The notes under the pieces are model-generated. The model was not told where the DNA came from, did no database searches, and worked only from the letters and a program-made list of their open reading frames with translations. A stretch of 64,000 bases of DNA, taken from the NCBI RefSeq assembly GCF_024171955.1, contig NZ_JAMTCS010000002.1, positions 235,300 to 299,299 on the forward strand, in the 5' to 3' direction. Each line of letters begins with the position of its first letter. The first letter of the stretch is position 1. Source of the DNA: Promicromonospora thailandica (lineage in GTDB: Bacteria; Actinomycetota; Actinomycetes; Actinomycetales; Cellulomonadaceae). Both the position numbers and the translations under genes were made by a program. Shown here in pieces: positions 51,362-59,681 of this stretch.

Positions 51362-52195
51362 TCAGGTGAGGCGCCGCCAGAGCAGCAGCAGGCCGCCGGC
51401 GGTGAGCCCGGCACCTGTGCCGAGCACGGCCACCCAGCCCAGCGGCGAGATGAGCTCGTGCTCCTCGACGGCGCCGGCCTGCGTCCGGGCGGGTGGTGGC
51501 TGCTGCGGAGGGATGCCCTCCATGAGCGCCGCCGTCGGCAGCGCGCGCGAGGGCGACGGGCTCGGCGTGGATGTCGCGGACGGCGACGCGCTCGGGCTGG
51601 GTGTCGCGGACGCGGACGGCGTCGGCGTCGGGCTCGGGGTCTTGCTCGCGGCCGGTGTCGGGTCCGGCGTCGGTGTGGGCTCCGGCCGTCCCGGCTCCGG
51701 GGTCGGAGCCGGCGTGGGCCGGGACGTCGTGGCGGTCGGCGCGGGCGTGGGCTGCGCCGTCGGCGGCGGGGCCGCGGTGCAGGCGCTGCCCTGTCCCGGG
51801 TCGTGCCAGGTGCCCGTGTCCTCCACCTCGACCCAGACGACGCAGTAGCCGTCCGGGTACCTCTGGTGGGCCTCCCAGAACGCGGCCCAGCCGGCGCGCT
51901 GCTCGTCGCGGCTCAGGCGACGGGTGAAGGCCTGCCCGCCGCGACCGGATCCGGCGGGCCGCACGACGTACGCGAGCTCGTCGGTCCAGCGGCTCGGCTC
52001 GAAGGCGACGCCGGCGGCGCTGACCCGCAGCTCGTCGTCGTCGAGCTCGGCCGCGGCCGCCCCCGGCCCGACGACGACCCCGCTCACCAGGGCGAACGCC
52101 GTCGCCACCAGCACGGGGACCAGAGCGGCGCGCCGTGCGCGGGGGCCCTGCGCCGTCGACCGCAGGCGTGCGGTGGAGGCAGTGGCGCGGATCAC
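51362..52195 (-). CDS. secreted surface protein with Pro/Thr/Ser-rich stalk and C-terminal membrane anchor
   Basis: A 278-residue protein of unknown function. Signal peptide (ALVPVLVATAFALVSGVVV, cleavage after AAAA), a ~75-residue globular part with Cys in GYCVVWVEVED and SACTAAP, a ~90-residue Pro/Thr/Ser/Ala stalk of PTP and PSP repeats, and a final hydrophobic helix ending LLLLWRRLT. I see no LPXTG sortase signal, so the C-terminal helix is the anchor. GTG 52195 is preferred over the longer frame to 52222 because TAGGAT lies seven bases upstream. Likely exposed on or beyond the cell wall. Confidence 0.7.
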   Translation of the reverse strand: MIRATASTARLRSTAQGPRARRAALVPVLVATAFALVSGVVVGPGAAAAELDDDELRVSAAGVAFEPSRWTDELAYVVRPAGSGRGGQAFTRRLSRDEQRAGWAAFWEAHQRYPDGYCVVWVEVEDTGTWHDPGQGSACTAAPPPTAQPTPAPTATTSRPTPAPTPEPGRPEPTPTPDPTPAASKTPSPTPTPSASATPSPSASPSATSTPSPSPSRALPTAALMEGIPPQQPPPARTQAGAVEEHELISPLGWVAVLGTGAGLTAGGLLLLWRRLT

Positions 52196-52202
52196 AGCGG
52201 TG

Positions 52203-52208
52203 ATCCTA
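52203..52208 (-). promoter_or_regulatory. -10 element TAGGAT for leaderless surface-protein gene
   Basis: On the minus strand TAGGAT is seven bases before GTG 52195. It lies inside the longer frame that starts at 52222, which argues against that start. Confidence 0.5.
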
Positions 52209-52254
52209 CCGCCGCACACCACCCCAAAGGGTGCGTAACCGGGGTGAGGCCGGG

Positions 52255-52875
52255 TCAGAACCGCGGGCCTTCCTCACCGTGCAGCAGGTTGCGGATGGGC
52301 CGAGTGACGACGTCCACGCGGTCCACCAGGTCCGTCGGACCCGTCACGACCACCGCACGGTCGGCCGCGGGTGAGTAGACGGCGGTCACGTTGCGGACGG
52401 TGACGCGCATGCAGCGCGTGGCGGTGCCGTCGACCCGGAACTGCCGGGTCTCGCAGGGCACGTCGTCGACCTCCGCGACGATGGCCCGCATCGCGCTGCG
52501 GTAGTCCTGGTACGACTCCGCCAGGTCCGCGACGTCGGTGATCTCCGGCGGCGCGGCCGGGTCGACGTCGGCGTGCAGGGGCGCCACGAGCGCGCCGCTG
52601 CAGGCGGCGCGGACGATGTCCTCGACCTGGGCGGGCGTCGCGGGCACCCGGAGCGTCTCGACCTCGACCGTCTCGCCCGAGAAGGTGCGGTAGGACCGCA
52701 GGAACCGCTCCTCGGTGGGGTCGTCGCTGTCGGCCGCGCCGGTGACCTCCTCCTCGACGAGGTCCAGTCCCCAGGTCAGGGGGTCGTCCACCTCGCCCAC
52801 GACGCCCGAGAACCGGGCGAAGCGCGCGACGATCTGTTCCCAGGACTCGGGGGTCGGGCTCGGTTCGTCCGCCAT
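52255..52875 (-). CDS. hypothetical acidic protein
   Basis: A 206-residue acidic, soluble protein with no signal peptide or membrane segment. I recognise no family. It has a Trp/Arg-containing N-terminal helix (SWEQIVARFARFSGVVG), a central helical region (VADLAESYQDYRSAMRAIVA), two Cys (DVPCETRQF; ATRCMRV) and a beta-rich end (RVTVRNVTAVYSPAADRAVV). ATG 52875 has GGGGAGG just upstream, which decides it over the longer frame. Same strand as the surface-protein gene downstream, 59 bases apart. Confidence 0.6.
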   Translation of the reverse strand: MADEPSPTPESWEQIVARFARFSGVVGEVDDPLTWGLDLVEEEVTGAADSDDPTEERFLRSYRTFSGETVEVETLRVPATPAQVEDIVRAACSGALVAPLHADVDPAAPPEITDVADLAESYQDYRSAMRAIVAEVDDVPCETRQFRVDGTATRCMRVTVRNVTAVYSPAADRAVVVTGPTDLVDRVDVVTRPIRNLLHGEEGPRF

Positions 52876-53180
52876 GTGGCCTCCCCGGGGCGGGTTGCGT
52901 CTGGGACGAGACTGCCGGGTAGCGGGTGAGGCGTCAACGACCACGGCCAGAAACTGCGCGGAATCGGCGCGAAATCAGCCTGGACGCGCCGTCCGCGGGC
53001 CGTTCCCGGGCGTGTCGCGCCCCGCGGGTCGCCGTTTGCCGTCCCTGGACCGTCCATCGTCACGCCCCTGGCGAACAAGGGCATCAACCGGTAGGTGGGT
53101 GCGTTGGGAGCGCATAGAGTCATTGCGGTCAGGCCTGGTACCGCCGGTGCAGGTGTACGCCGCTCGTGAGGGAGCAGCAC
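52876..53180 (+). promoter_or_regulatory. clpC upstream region with candidate ClgR-like site
   Basis: This 305-base gap separates a divergent hypothetical gene from clpC. I see no gene in it. ACGCCCCTGGCGAAC (53062-53076) contains the CGCC-N3-GGCG core seen in binding sites of ClgR, the activator of clp genes in actinobacteria. TAGAGT (53115-53120) could be a -10, with no convincing -35. GAGGGAG at 53168-53174 is the clpC ribosome binding site. Confidence 0.4.
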
Positions 53181-55742
53181 ATGTTCGAGAGATTTACGGA
53201 TCGCGCCCGTCGGGTCGTCGTCCTCGCCCAGGAAGAGGCGCGGATGCTGAACCACAACTACATCGGCACGGAGCACATCCTGCTCGGCCTCATCCACGAG
53301 GGTGAGGGCGTAGCGGCCAAGGCTCTGGAGTCGCTCGGGATCTCGCTCGACGGCGTCCGCACCCAGGTCACCGAGATCATCGGTGAGGGGCAGCAGGCGC
53401 CGAGCGGGCACATCCCCTTCACCCCGCGCGCCAAGAAGGTGCTGGAGCTGTCGCTCCGCGAGGCGCTGCAGCTGGGTCACAACTACATCGGTACCGAGCA
53501 CATCCTGCTCGGCCTCATCCGCGAGGGTGAGGGCGTCGCCGCCCAGGTGCTCACCAAGATGGGTGCCGACCTCAACAAGGTCCGTCAGCAGGTCATCCAG
53601 CTGCTGAGCGGCTACCAGGGCAAGGAGCCGGTCTCGGCCGGCGGCCCCCAGGAGGGCCAGCCCGCTGGTTCGGCAGTGCTCGACCAGTTCGGCCGCAACC
53701 TCACCCAGGCCGCGCGCGAGGGCAAGCTCGACCCGGTCATCGGGCGCACGCAGGAGATCGAGCGGGTCATGCAGGTGCTGTCCCGCCGCACCAAGAACAA
53801 CCCGGTGCTGATCGGCGAGCCCGGCGTCGGCAAGACGGCGGTCGTCGAGGGCCTCGCCCAGGACATCGTCAAGGGCGACGTCCCCGAGACGCTCAAGGAC
53901 AAGCAGCTCTACACGCTGGACCTGGGCGCCCTGGTGGCCGGCTCGCGCTACCGCGGTGACTTCGAGGAGCGCCTCAAGAAGGTGCTCAAGGAGATCCGCA
54001 CGCGCGGCGACATCATCCTGTTCATCGACGAGATCCACACCCTCGTGGGTGCGGGTGCCGCCGAGGGTGCCATCGACGCGGCCTCGATCCTCAAGCCCAT
54101 GCTGGCTCGCGGCGAGCTGCAGACGATCGGTGCCACGACGCTCGACGAGTACCGCAAGTACGTCGAGAAGGACCCGGCCCTGGAGCGGCGCTTCCAGCCC
54201 ATCCAGGTGTCCGAGCCGTCGCTCGAGCACGCCATCGAGATCCTCAAGGGCCTGCGCGACCGCTACGAGGCGCACCACCGCGTGTCCATCACGGACTCCG
54301 CGCTCGTCTCCGCGGCCACGCTCGCGGACCGGTACATCAACGACCGGTTCCTCCCGGACAAGGCGATCGACCTGATCGACGAGGCCGGGGCCCGCCTGCG
54401 CATCCGTCGCATGACGGCGCCGCCGGAGCTCAAGGAGCTCGACGAGTCCATCGCCGAGGCACGCCGCGAGAAGGAGTCGGCGATCGACGAGCAGGACTTC
54501 GAGAAGGCCGCCGGTCTGCGTGACAAGGAGAAGCAGCTCACGCAGGTCCGTGCCGACAAGGAGAAGGCCTGGAAGTCGGGCGACCTCGACACGGTCGCGG
54601 AGGTCGACGACGAGCTGATCGCCGAGGTGCTGGCGATGTCCACGGGCATCCCGGTCGTCAAGCTCACCGAGGAGGAGTCCAGCCGGCTGCTCCACATGGA
54701 GGACGAGCTGCACAAGCGGGTCGTCGGCCAGGAGGCCGCGATCAAGGCTCTGTCGCAGGCGATCCGCCGTACGCGTGCCGGCCTCAAGGACCCGAAGCGT
54801 CCGGGTGGTTCGTTCATCTTCGCCGGCCCCACGGGTGTCGGTAAGACTGAGCTCGCCAAGGCGCTCGCCGAGTTCCTGTTCGGTGACGAGGACGCGCTCA
54901 TCCAGCTCGACATGTCCGAGTTCTCGGAGAAGCACACGGTCTCGCGACTGTTCGGCTCCCCGCCCGGATACGTCGGCTACGACGAGGGTGGCCAGCTCAC
55001 CGAGAAGGTGCGCCGCAAGCCGTTCTCCGTGGTCCTGTTCGACGAGGTGGAGAAGGCGCACGCCGACATCTTCAACTCGCTGCTGCAGGTGCTCGAGGAC
55101 GGTCGCCTCACGGACTCCCAGGGTCGCGTCGTCGACTTCAAGAACACCGTGATCATCATGACCACCAACCTCGGCACGCGGGACATCGCCAAGGGCGTCC
55201 AGACCGGCTTCAACTCCGGCGGCGACCTGGTGACCTCCTACGAGCGCATGAAGGCGAAGGTCAACGAGGAGCTCAAGCAGCACTTCCGGCCGGAGTTCCT
55301 CAACCGTGTGGACGACACGGTCGTGTTCCCGCAGCTCTCGCAGGACGAGATCATCCAGATCGTCGACCTCGAGATCGCGAAGCTCGACCGTCGCCTGCGC
55401 GACCGGGACATGGGCATCGAGCTCACCCCCGCCGCGAAGCACCTGCTGGCGGAGAAGGGTTACGACCCGGTGCTCGGCGCCCGTCCGCTCAAGAGGGCGA
55501 TCCAGCGGGAGATCGAGGACACGCTGTCCGAGAAGATCCTGTTCGGCGAGCTCACGGCGGGCCAGCTGGTGATCGTGGACGGCGAGGGCGAGGGCATCCT
55601 CGGCGAGTTCTCCTTCCGCGGGGTGGAGCGCGACGAGCGTCGCCGCCCGACCAGCGCGGAGCCCCAGTCGGTGCCCGCGGGCGCCGGCCTGGTGCCGCGG
55701 GACCTGCCGCCGTCGGGCCAGATGGCTGCCGGCGGGGCGTGA
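53181..55742 (+). CDS. clpC: ATP-dependent protease ATPase subunit ClpC
   Basis: An 853-residue Hsp100 unfoldase that feeds substrates to ClpP. Two N-terminal repeats ([19 protein letters not shown] and the like), first ATPase domain with [13 protein letters not shown] and [16 protein letters not shown], a UVR-type coiled-coil middle domain ([16 protein letters not shown]), and a second ATPase domain with [13 protein letters not shown]. The C-terminal tail (~30 residues, Gly/Pro/Ala-rich) is variable. GAGGGAG six bases upstream selects ATG 53181 over the in-frame GTG at 53166. Essential in several actinobacteria. Confidence 0.98.
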   Translation: MFERFTDRARRVVVLAQEEARMLNHNYIGTEHILLGLIHEGEGVAAKALESLGISLDGVRTQVTEIIGEGQQAPSGHIPFTPRAKKVLELSLREALQLGHNYIGTEHILLGLIREGEGVAAQVLTKMGADLNKVRQQVIQLLSGYQGKEPVSAGGPQEGQPAGSAVLDQFGRNLTQAAREGKLDPVIGRTQEIERVMQVLSRRTKNNPVLIGEPGVGKTAVVEGLAQDIVKGDVPETLKDKQLYTLDLGALVAGSRYRGDFEERLKKVLKEIRTRGDIILFIDEIHTLVGAGAAEGAIDAASILKPMLARGELQTIGATTLDEYRKYVEKDPALERRFQPIQVSEPSLEHAIEILKGLRDRYEAHHRVSITDSALVSAATLADRYINDRFLPDKAIDLIDEAGARLRIRRMTAPPELKELDESIAEARREKESAIDEQDFEKAAGLRDKEKQLTQVRADKEKAWKSGDLDTVAEVDDELIAEVLAMSTGIPVVKLTEEESSRLLHMEDELHKRVVGQEAAIKALSQAIRRTRAGLKDPKRPGGSFIFAGPTGVGKTELAKALAEFLFGDEDALIQLDMSEFSEKHTVSRLFGSPPGYVGYDEGGQLTEKVRRKPFSVVLFDEVEKAHADIFNSLLQVLEDGRLTDSQGRVVDFKNTVIIMTTNLGTRDIAKGVQTGFNSGGDLVTSYERMKAKVNEELKQHFRPEFLNRVDDTVVFPQLSQDEIIQIVDLEIAKLDRRLRDRDMGIELTPAAKHLLAEKGYDPVLGARPLKRAIQREIEDTLSEKILFGELTAGQLVIVDGEGEGILGEFSFRGVERDERRRPTSAEPQSVPAGAGLVPRDLPPSGQMAAGGA

Positions 55743-55760
55743 TCCCCAGGTAGTCCCCTG

Positions 55761-55802
55761 ACAGAGGCCCGGTCACCCCGAGAGGGGTGGCCGGGCCTCT
55801 GT
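55761..55802 (+). terminator. clpC terminator
   Basis: ACAGAGGCCCGGTCACCCC (55761-55779) pairs with 55784-55802 around GAGA, with a single T-G wobble. It starts 18 bases after the clpC stop. Confidence 0.85.
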
Positions 55803-55825
55803 CGTGCCCGGGCCCGGGCGAAGGC

Positions 55826-55893
55826 GCGCCGCCACCCAGCGATCGTGCCCAGAACCACACCTGGTTCTGGGCACGATCGCTGGGTGGCGGCGC
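55826..55893. repeat. 68-base hairpin with 32-base perfect arms
   Basis: Bases 55826-55857 are the exact reverse complement of 55862-55893, with the four-base loop CACC. It is a second, stronger hairpin after the clpC terminator and before the convergent IclR gene, so it can also close that gene's transcript. The arm length and perfection exceed what termination needs. Confidence 0.75.
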
Positions 55894-55950
55894 ACCTTTC
55901 GCGCTGACTCGGCGTGGTCAGGGCGGCACGTCAGGTGATCGATGTCGCCG

Positions 55951-56784
55951 TCAGGGGGCCGACGGCGGGACCACCAGGCCCGCCGGGAGGAGGGGCGGCA
56001 GCAGCTCGCGCAACGCGCGGACGCGCTCCGCCCGGGCCGCGCCCCGCAGCCGCTCGACCGGCGCCGTGATGCTCACCGCCGCCACGGCCCGGCCGGCGCG
56101 CAGCACCGGGACCGCGACGCACGCGATGCCCGGCTCGTTCTCCTCGGTCTCCCCGGCGACGCCGGCACGCCGAGCCTCCGCGAGCACCTCGCGCAGCCGC
56201 CGGGCGCCGTCGCCCGGGCCTGCCGCGCCGGGGCCGCCCGCGCCCGCACCGCCCGCGCCCGCACCACCAGCGCCCGCACCACGAGCGTCCGCGTCGGCCG
56301 CGCCCGCGTACCGCTCCAGCGCCGCGTCATCCAGGTCCTGCGTCGACAGCAGCGCCCGGCCGAGTGCCGTCGTCGCGGCGGGCCGCCGCCGTCCGACCGC
56401 CGACCACACGCGGACCGCGCGCTGCGGTTCCACCTTGTCGAGGTAGACCACCTCGCGCCCGGCGAGCACGCCCAGGTGCACCAGCTCGTCGACCTCGGCG
56501 CTGAGCGCCGCCAGGGCGGGGTGCAGCAGGGCGGGCAGGTTCTCCTCCGCCAGGTAGGCGCTGCCCAGGGCCAGCGCCGAGGGGCCCAGCCGGTAGGCGC
56601 CGTCGGCCGTCTGCTCGGCGTAGCCGCGGTGCCGCAGGGCGGCGAGCGTGCGGTGCAGGGTCGGCTTGCTGACGCCCACGGCCTGGGCGAGCGCGGCCAG
56701 CGGCGCACCCTCGGGGCCCAGGCCCGCGAGGGTGTCGAGGGCGAGCAGCGCCTTGTCGACGCTGCCGAGCGGGCTGGCTTCCAT
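55951..56784 (-). CDS. IclR-family transcriptional regulator
   Basis: A 277-residue regulator. The winged helix-turn-helix is LAALAQAVGVSKPTLHRTLA; the C-terminal IclR effector domain includes LHLGVLAGREVVYLDKVEP-like sequence and ends with VPVLRAGRAVAAVSITAPV. AGGAG on the minus strand supports ATG 56784. Divergent from eda-kdgK across a 68-base gap with a palindrome, so it is the likely repressor of that operon with a 2-keto-3-deoxygluconate-type inducer (inference). Oddity: a Gly/Ala-repeat insert within the effector domain, encoded by 15-base tandem repeats. Confidence 0.88.
   Translation of the reverse strand: MEASPLGSVDKALLALDTLAGLGPEGAPLAALAQAVGVSKPTLHRTLAALRHRGYAEQTADGAYRLGPSALALGSAYLAEENLPALLHPALAALSAEVDELVHLGVLAGREVVYLDKVEPQRAVRVWSAVGRRRPAATTALGRALLSTQDLDDAALERYAGAADADARGAGAGGAGAGGAGAGGPGAAGPGDGARRLREVLAEARRAGVAGETEENEPGIACVAVPVLRAGRAVAAVSITAPVERLRGAARAERVRALRELLPPLLPAGLVVPPSAP
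56236..56280. repeat. three 15-base tandem repeats in the IclR coding sequence
   Basis: GCCCGCGCCCGCACC at 56236-56250 and 56251-56265, and a variant beginning ACCAG at 56266-56280. They encode the GAGGA-type repeat in the regulator. The 15-base period keeps the frame, so copy number may vary without knocking out the gene. Confidence 0.8.
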
Positions 56785-56813
56785 GGGGCTCCTCACGTAG
56801 CATGCGTTCCGCA

Positions 56814-56832
56814 GTGAACAACAGGCGTTCAC
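56814..56832. promoter_or_regulatory. IclR-type operator
   Basis: GTGAAC-N7-GTTCAC (56814-56819 and 56827-56832), a perfect inverted repeat in the gap between the divergent regulator and eda. TAGCGA (56835-56840) just beyond could be the -10 of eda-kdgK. Confidence 0.6.
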
Positions 56833-56852
56833 CATAGCGAAACGGAGCACGC

Positions 56853-57515
56853 ATGTCATCCCCCGACTCCCCGGTCCTCGACGCGCTGGCGGCGCACCGG
56901 CTCGTGCCGGTCGTCGTGGTCGACGGCGCCGACGAGGGCGCCCGCCTGGCCGACGCGCTCGTCGCGGGCGGCCTGCCCGTCGCCGAGATCACGCTGCGCC
57001 TGGCCGGCGGCGTCGACGCCATCCGCGCGGTGGCGAAGAACCACCCCGACGTCGTGGTCGGGGCGGGCACTGTGACCACCGCCGAGCAGGTGGACGACGT
57101 CGTGGCCGCGGGCGCGCGCTACATCGTGTCGCCCGGGCTGTCCGCCGCCGTCGTGCGCCGCGCGCAGGAGCACGGCGTGCCCGTGCTGCCGGGCGTCGCG
57201 ACGCCGTCGGAGATCATGGCCGCGCTCGACCTGGGGATCGACGTGGTGAAGCTGTTCCCCGCGGCCGTCGTCGGCGGGCCTGCCGCGATCAAGGCGTTCT
57301 CCGCCCCGTTCCCGGGCGTGCGGTTCGTGCCGACCGGCGGCGTCAGCGGCGCCAACCTGGGCGACTACCTCGGGCTGCAGCCGGTGCTCGCGGTCGGCGG
57401 CTCGTGGATGGTCGAGCGCTCGCTCGTCACGGCCGGCGACTGGGCCGAGATCACCCGCCGCACCAGCGAGGCGGTCGCCCTCGCCCGCACGATCGACGAG
57501 GAGAACGCCCGATGA
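56853..57515 (+). CDS. eda: 2-keto-3-deoxy-6-phosphogluconate (KDPG) aldolase
   Basis: A 220-residue class I aldolase cleaving KDPG to pyruvate and glyceraldehyde 3-phosphate. The catalytic Glu lies in VAEITLRLAGG and the Schiff-base Lys is Lys133 (DVVKLFPAA). The phosphate site is PTGGVSGANL. Length is typical. First gene of the operon, with kdgK overlapping its stop (ATGA). The nearby operator and IclR gene point to induction by a sugar-acid intermediate. Confidence 0.95.
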   Translation: MSSPDSPVLDALAAHRLVPVVVVDGADEGARLADALVAGGLPVAEITLRLAGGVDAIRAVAKNHPDVVVGAGTVTTAEQVDDVVAAGARYIVSPGLSAAVVRRAQEHGVPVLPGVATPSEIMAALDLGIDVVKLFPAAVVGGPAAIKAFSAPFPGVRFVPTGGVSGANLGDYLGLQPVLAVGGSWMVERSLVTAGDWAEITRRTSEAVALARTIDEENAR

Positions 57516-58615
57516 GCACGTCCCTGACCGTCCGGCCCGCCGCCGAGAGCGCCTACGACGTCGTCGCCTTGGGCGAGGTCATGCTGCGCCTCGACCCGGG
57601 CGACCGCCGTGTGCGCACCGCCCGCCGCTTCGACGTCTGGGAGGGTGGCGGCGAGTACAACGTCGCCCGCGGCCTGCGGCGCTGCTTCGGCCTGCGTGGT
57701 GCGGTCGTCACCGCGCTCGCCGACAACGAGATCGGCCGCCTGGTCGAGGACTTCATGCTCACCGGCGGCCTCGACACGCAGTACGTGCAGTGGGTGCCGT
57801 ACGACGGCATCGGCCGCACGGTGCGCAACGGCCTGAACTTCACCGAGCGCGGGTTCGGCGTGCGCGGCGCGGTGGGCGTCAGCGACCGCGGGAACACCGC
57901 GATCTCCCAGATGCGGCCCGACGACGTCGACTGGGACGCGCTCTTCGCCCGCGGTGTGCGCTGGCTGCACACCGGCGGCATCTTCGCGGCGCTCTCGGAG
58001 TCGACGGCCGACGTCGCCGAGGCCGCGATGGCCGCGGCCCGCCGGCACGGCACGATCGTCTCGTACGACCTCAACTACCGGCCCTCGCTGTGGAAGGGCA
58101 TCGGGGGCGAGGAGCGGGCGCGCGAGGTCAACCGTCGTCTGGCGCAGCACGTGGACGTCATGATCGGCAACGAGGAGGACTTCACGGCCTCGCTCGGCTT
58201 CGAGGTCGAGGGCGTCGACGAGAACCTGACCGACCTGGACACGGGCGCGTTCCGCGCGATGATCAAGACCGCGTCGGAGGCCTACCCGAACTTCCAGGTG
58301 ATCGCGACGACGCTGCGCGGCGTGCGCTCGGCGTCCCGCAACGACTGGGGCGCGATCGCCTGGTCGCGTGCCGAGGGCTTCGCCGAGGCGACCCACCGGG
58401 CCGACCTGGAGATCTTCGACCGCGTGGGCGGCGGCGACTCGTTCGCGTCCGGGCTCGCCTACGGGCTCCTGGAGCTGGACACGCTCCAGGATGCGGTCGA
58501 GTACGGCGCCGCGCACGGTGCGCTCGCCATGACGACCCCCGGCGACACCACCATGGTGACGCTCGCGGAGGTCGCGAAGCTGGCCGGCGGGGGCAGCGCG
58601 CGCGTGCAGCGCTGA
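57512..58615 (+). CDS. kdgK: 2-keto-3-deoxygluconate kinase (PfkB family)
   Basis: A 367-residue ribokinase/PfkB-type sugar kinase. It starts VVALGEVMLRLDPG, has the GGGEYNVARGLRR substrate motif and the C-terminal signature DRVGGGDSFASGLAYG with the catalytic Asp. Together with eda it converts 2-keto-3-deoxygluconate to KDPG and then to pyruvate and triose phosphate, the lower part of hexuronate degradation. About 40 residues longer than the shortest relatives. ATG 57512 overlaps the eda stop. Confidence 0.92.
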   Translation: MSTSLTVRPAAESAYDVVALGEVMLRLDPGDRRVRTARRFDVWEGGGEYNVARGLRRCFGLRGAVVTALADNEIGRLVEDFMLTGGLDTQYVQWVPYDGIGRTVRNGLNFTERGFGVRGAVGVSDRGNTAISQMRPDDVDWDALFARGVRWLHTGGIFAALSESTADVAEAAMAAARRHGTIVSYDLNYRPSLWKGIGGEERAREVNRRLAQHVDVMIGNEEDFTASLGFEVEGVDENLTDLDTGAFRAMIKTASEAYPNFQVIATTLRGVRSASRNDWGAIAWSRAEGFAEATHRADLEIFDRVGGGDSFASGLAYGLLELDTLQDAVEYGAAHGALAMTTPGDTTMVTLAEVAKLAGGGSARVQR

Positions 58616-58665
58616 TCACCCCGCCGACCAGCGCAGACGGGGCTTTCGGTGCAAGGATTGGCCGC

Positions 58666-59658
58666 ATGTCCCAGCGCATCTTGTTCATCGGTGGAAGCGG
58701 AATCATCAGCCATGCCTCGGTGGCCCGGGCCGCGCGGCTCGGGCACCGGGTGACCGTGCTCAACCGGGGCAGATCCGCGACGCGGCCGCTGCCCGCCGAG
58801 GTCGAGACGCTGGTCGCCGACGCGAACGACGCGCAGGCGGTCGCGGCCGCGCTGGGCGGTCGCGAGTTCGACGTCGTCGCGCAGTTCCGGGCGTTCGGCC
58901 CGGAGCACGTGGCGCGCGACGTGGCGCAGTTCTCGGGGCGCACGGGGCAGTACGTGTTCATCTCGTCGGCGTCGGCGTACCAGACGCCGCCGTCGGCCCT
59001 GCCGGTGCGGGAGTCGACGCCGCTGCGCAACCCGTTCTGGCAGTACTCGCGCGACAAGATCGCGTGCGAGGACCTGCTGGTCCGCGAGTACCGGGACAAC
59101 GGCTTCCCGATGACGATCGTGCGCCCGTCGCACACCTACGACCGCACCCTGCTGCCGACGTCGGGCGGCTGGACGGACGTGGCGCGCATGCGCGCGGGCA
59201 AGCCCGTGATCGTCCACGGCGACGGCACGTCCCTGTGGACGATCACCCACACCGAGGACTTCGCGGTCGGCTTCGTGGGCCTGCTCGGCAACCCGCTGGC
59301 CGTGGGGGAGTCGTTCCACATCACCGGCACCCACGCCCCCACGTGGGACCAGATCTACACCTGGCTGGCACAGGCCGCGGGGGTGAGCAGCCCGGACCTG
59401 GTGCACGTGGCGTCCGAGACGATCGCGCGCGTGCTGCCCGACCTGGGTCCCGGCCTGGTGGGCGACAAGGCGCACTCCATGGTCTTCGACATCTCCAAGG
59501 TGCGGCGCCTCGTACCCGAGTTCGGTACCACCATCACCTACGACGTCGGGGCCCAGGAGCAGCTCTCGTGGTTCGACGCGCACCCGGAGGCCCAGGTGGT
59601 CGACCCGGAGCTCGATGCGGCGTTCGACCGCCTCGCGGCCCACGCGCGCGCGGTCTGA
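58666..59658 (+). CDS. NAD-dependent epimerase/dehydratase-like protein (extended SDR)
   Basis: A 330-residue short-chain dehydrogenase fold protein. The nucleotide-binding motif is LFIGGSGIISHASVARAA, and SSASAYQ with YSRDK resembles the Ser-Tyr-Lys active site of sugar epimerases and dehydratases. AAGGA precedes ATG 58666, though AAGGAT is also in a leaderless-like position. The gene follows kdgK after 50 bases in the same direction and is convergent with the LacI gene, so it may act on a sugar nucleotide or an uronate. The exact reaction is unknown. Confidence 0.75.
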   Translation: MSQRILFIGGSGIISHASVARAARLGHRVTVLNRGRSATRPLPAEVETLVADANDAQAVAAALGGREFDVVAQFRAFGPEHVARDVAQFSGRTGQYVFISSASAYQTPPSALPVRESTPLRNPFWQYSRDKIACEDLLVREYRDNGFPMTIVRPSHTYDRTLLPTSGGWTDVARMRAGKPVIVHGDGTSLWTITHTEDFAVGFVGLLGNPLAVGESFHITGTHAPTWDQIYTWLAQAAGVSSPDLVHVASETIARVLPDLGPGLVGDKAHSMVFDISKVRRLVPEFGTTITYDVGAQEQLSWFDAHPEAQVVDPELDAAFDRLAAHARAV

Positions 59659-59681
59659 CGGCGGTCAGGCCGGCGCCGCCG
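59655..59681. terminator. bidirectional terminator overlapping two stop codons
   Basis: GACGGCGG (59655-59662) and CCGCCGTC (59674-59681) around an 11-base loop. It spans the stop codon of the epimerase gene (59656-59658) and that of the convergent LacI gene (59665-59667). Confidence 0.6.

Noticed and set aside
51540-51760. Repeated PSP/PTP codons as a possible CRISPR or minisatellite
   Set aside because: The repeats are degenerate, have no constant spacer length and encode the Pro/Thr/Ser stalk of a surface protein.
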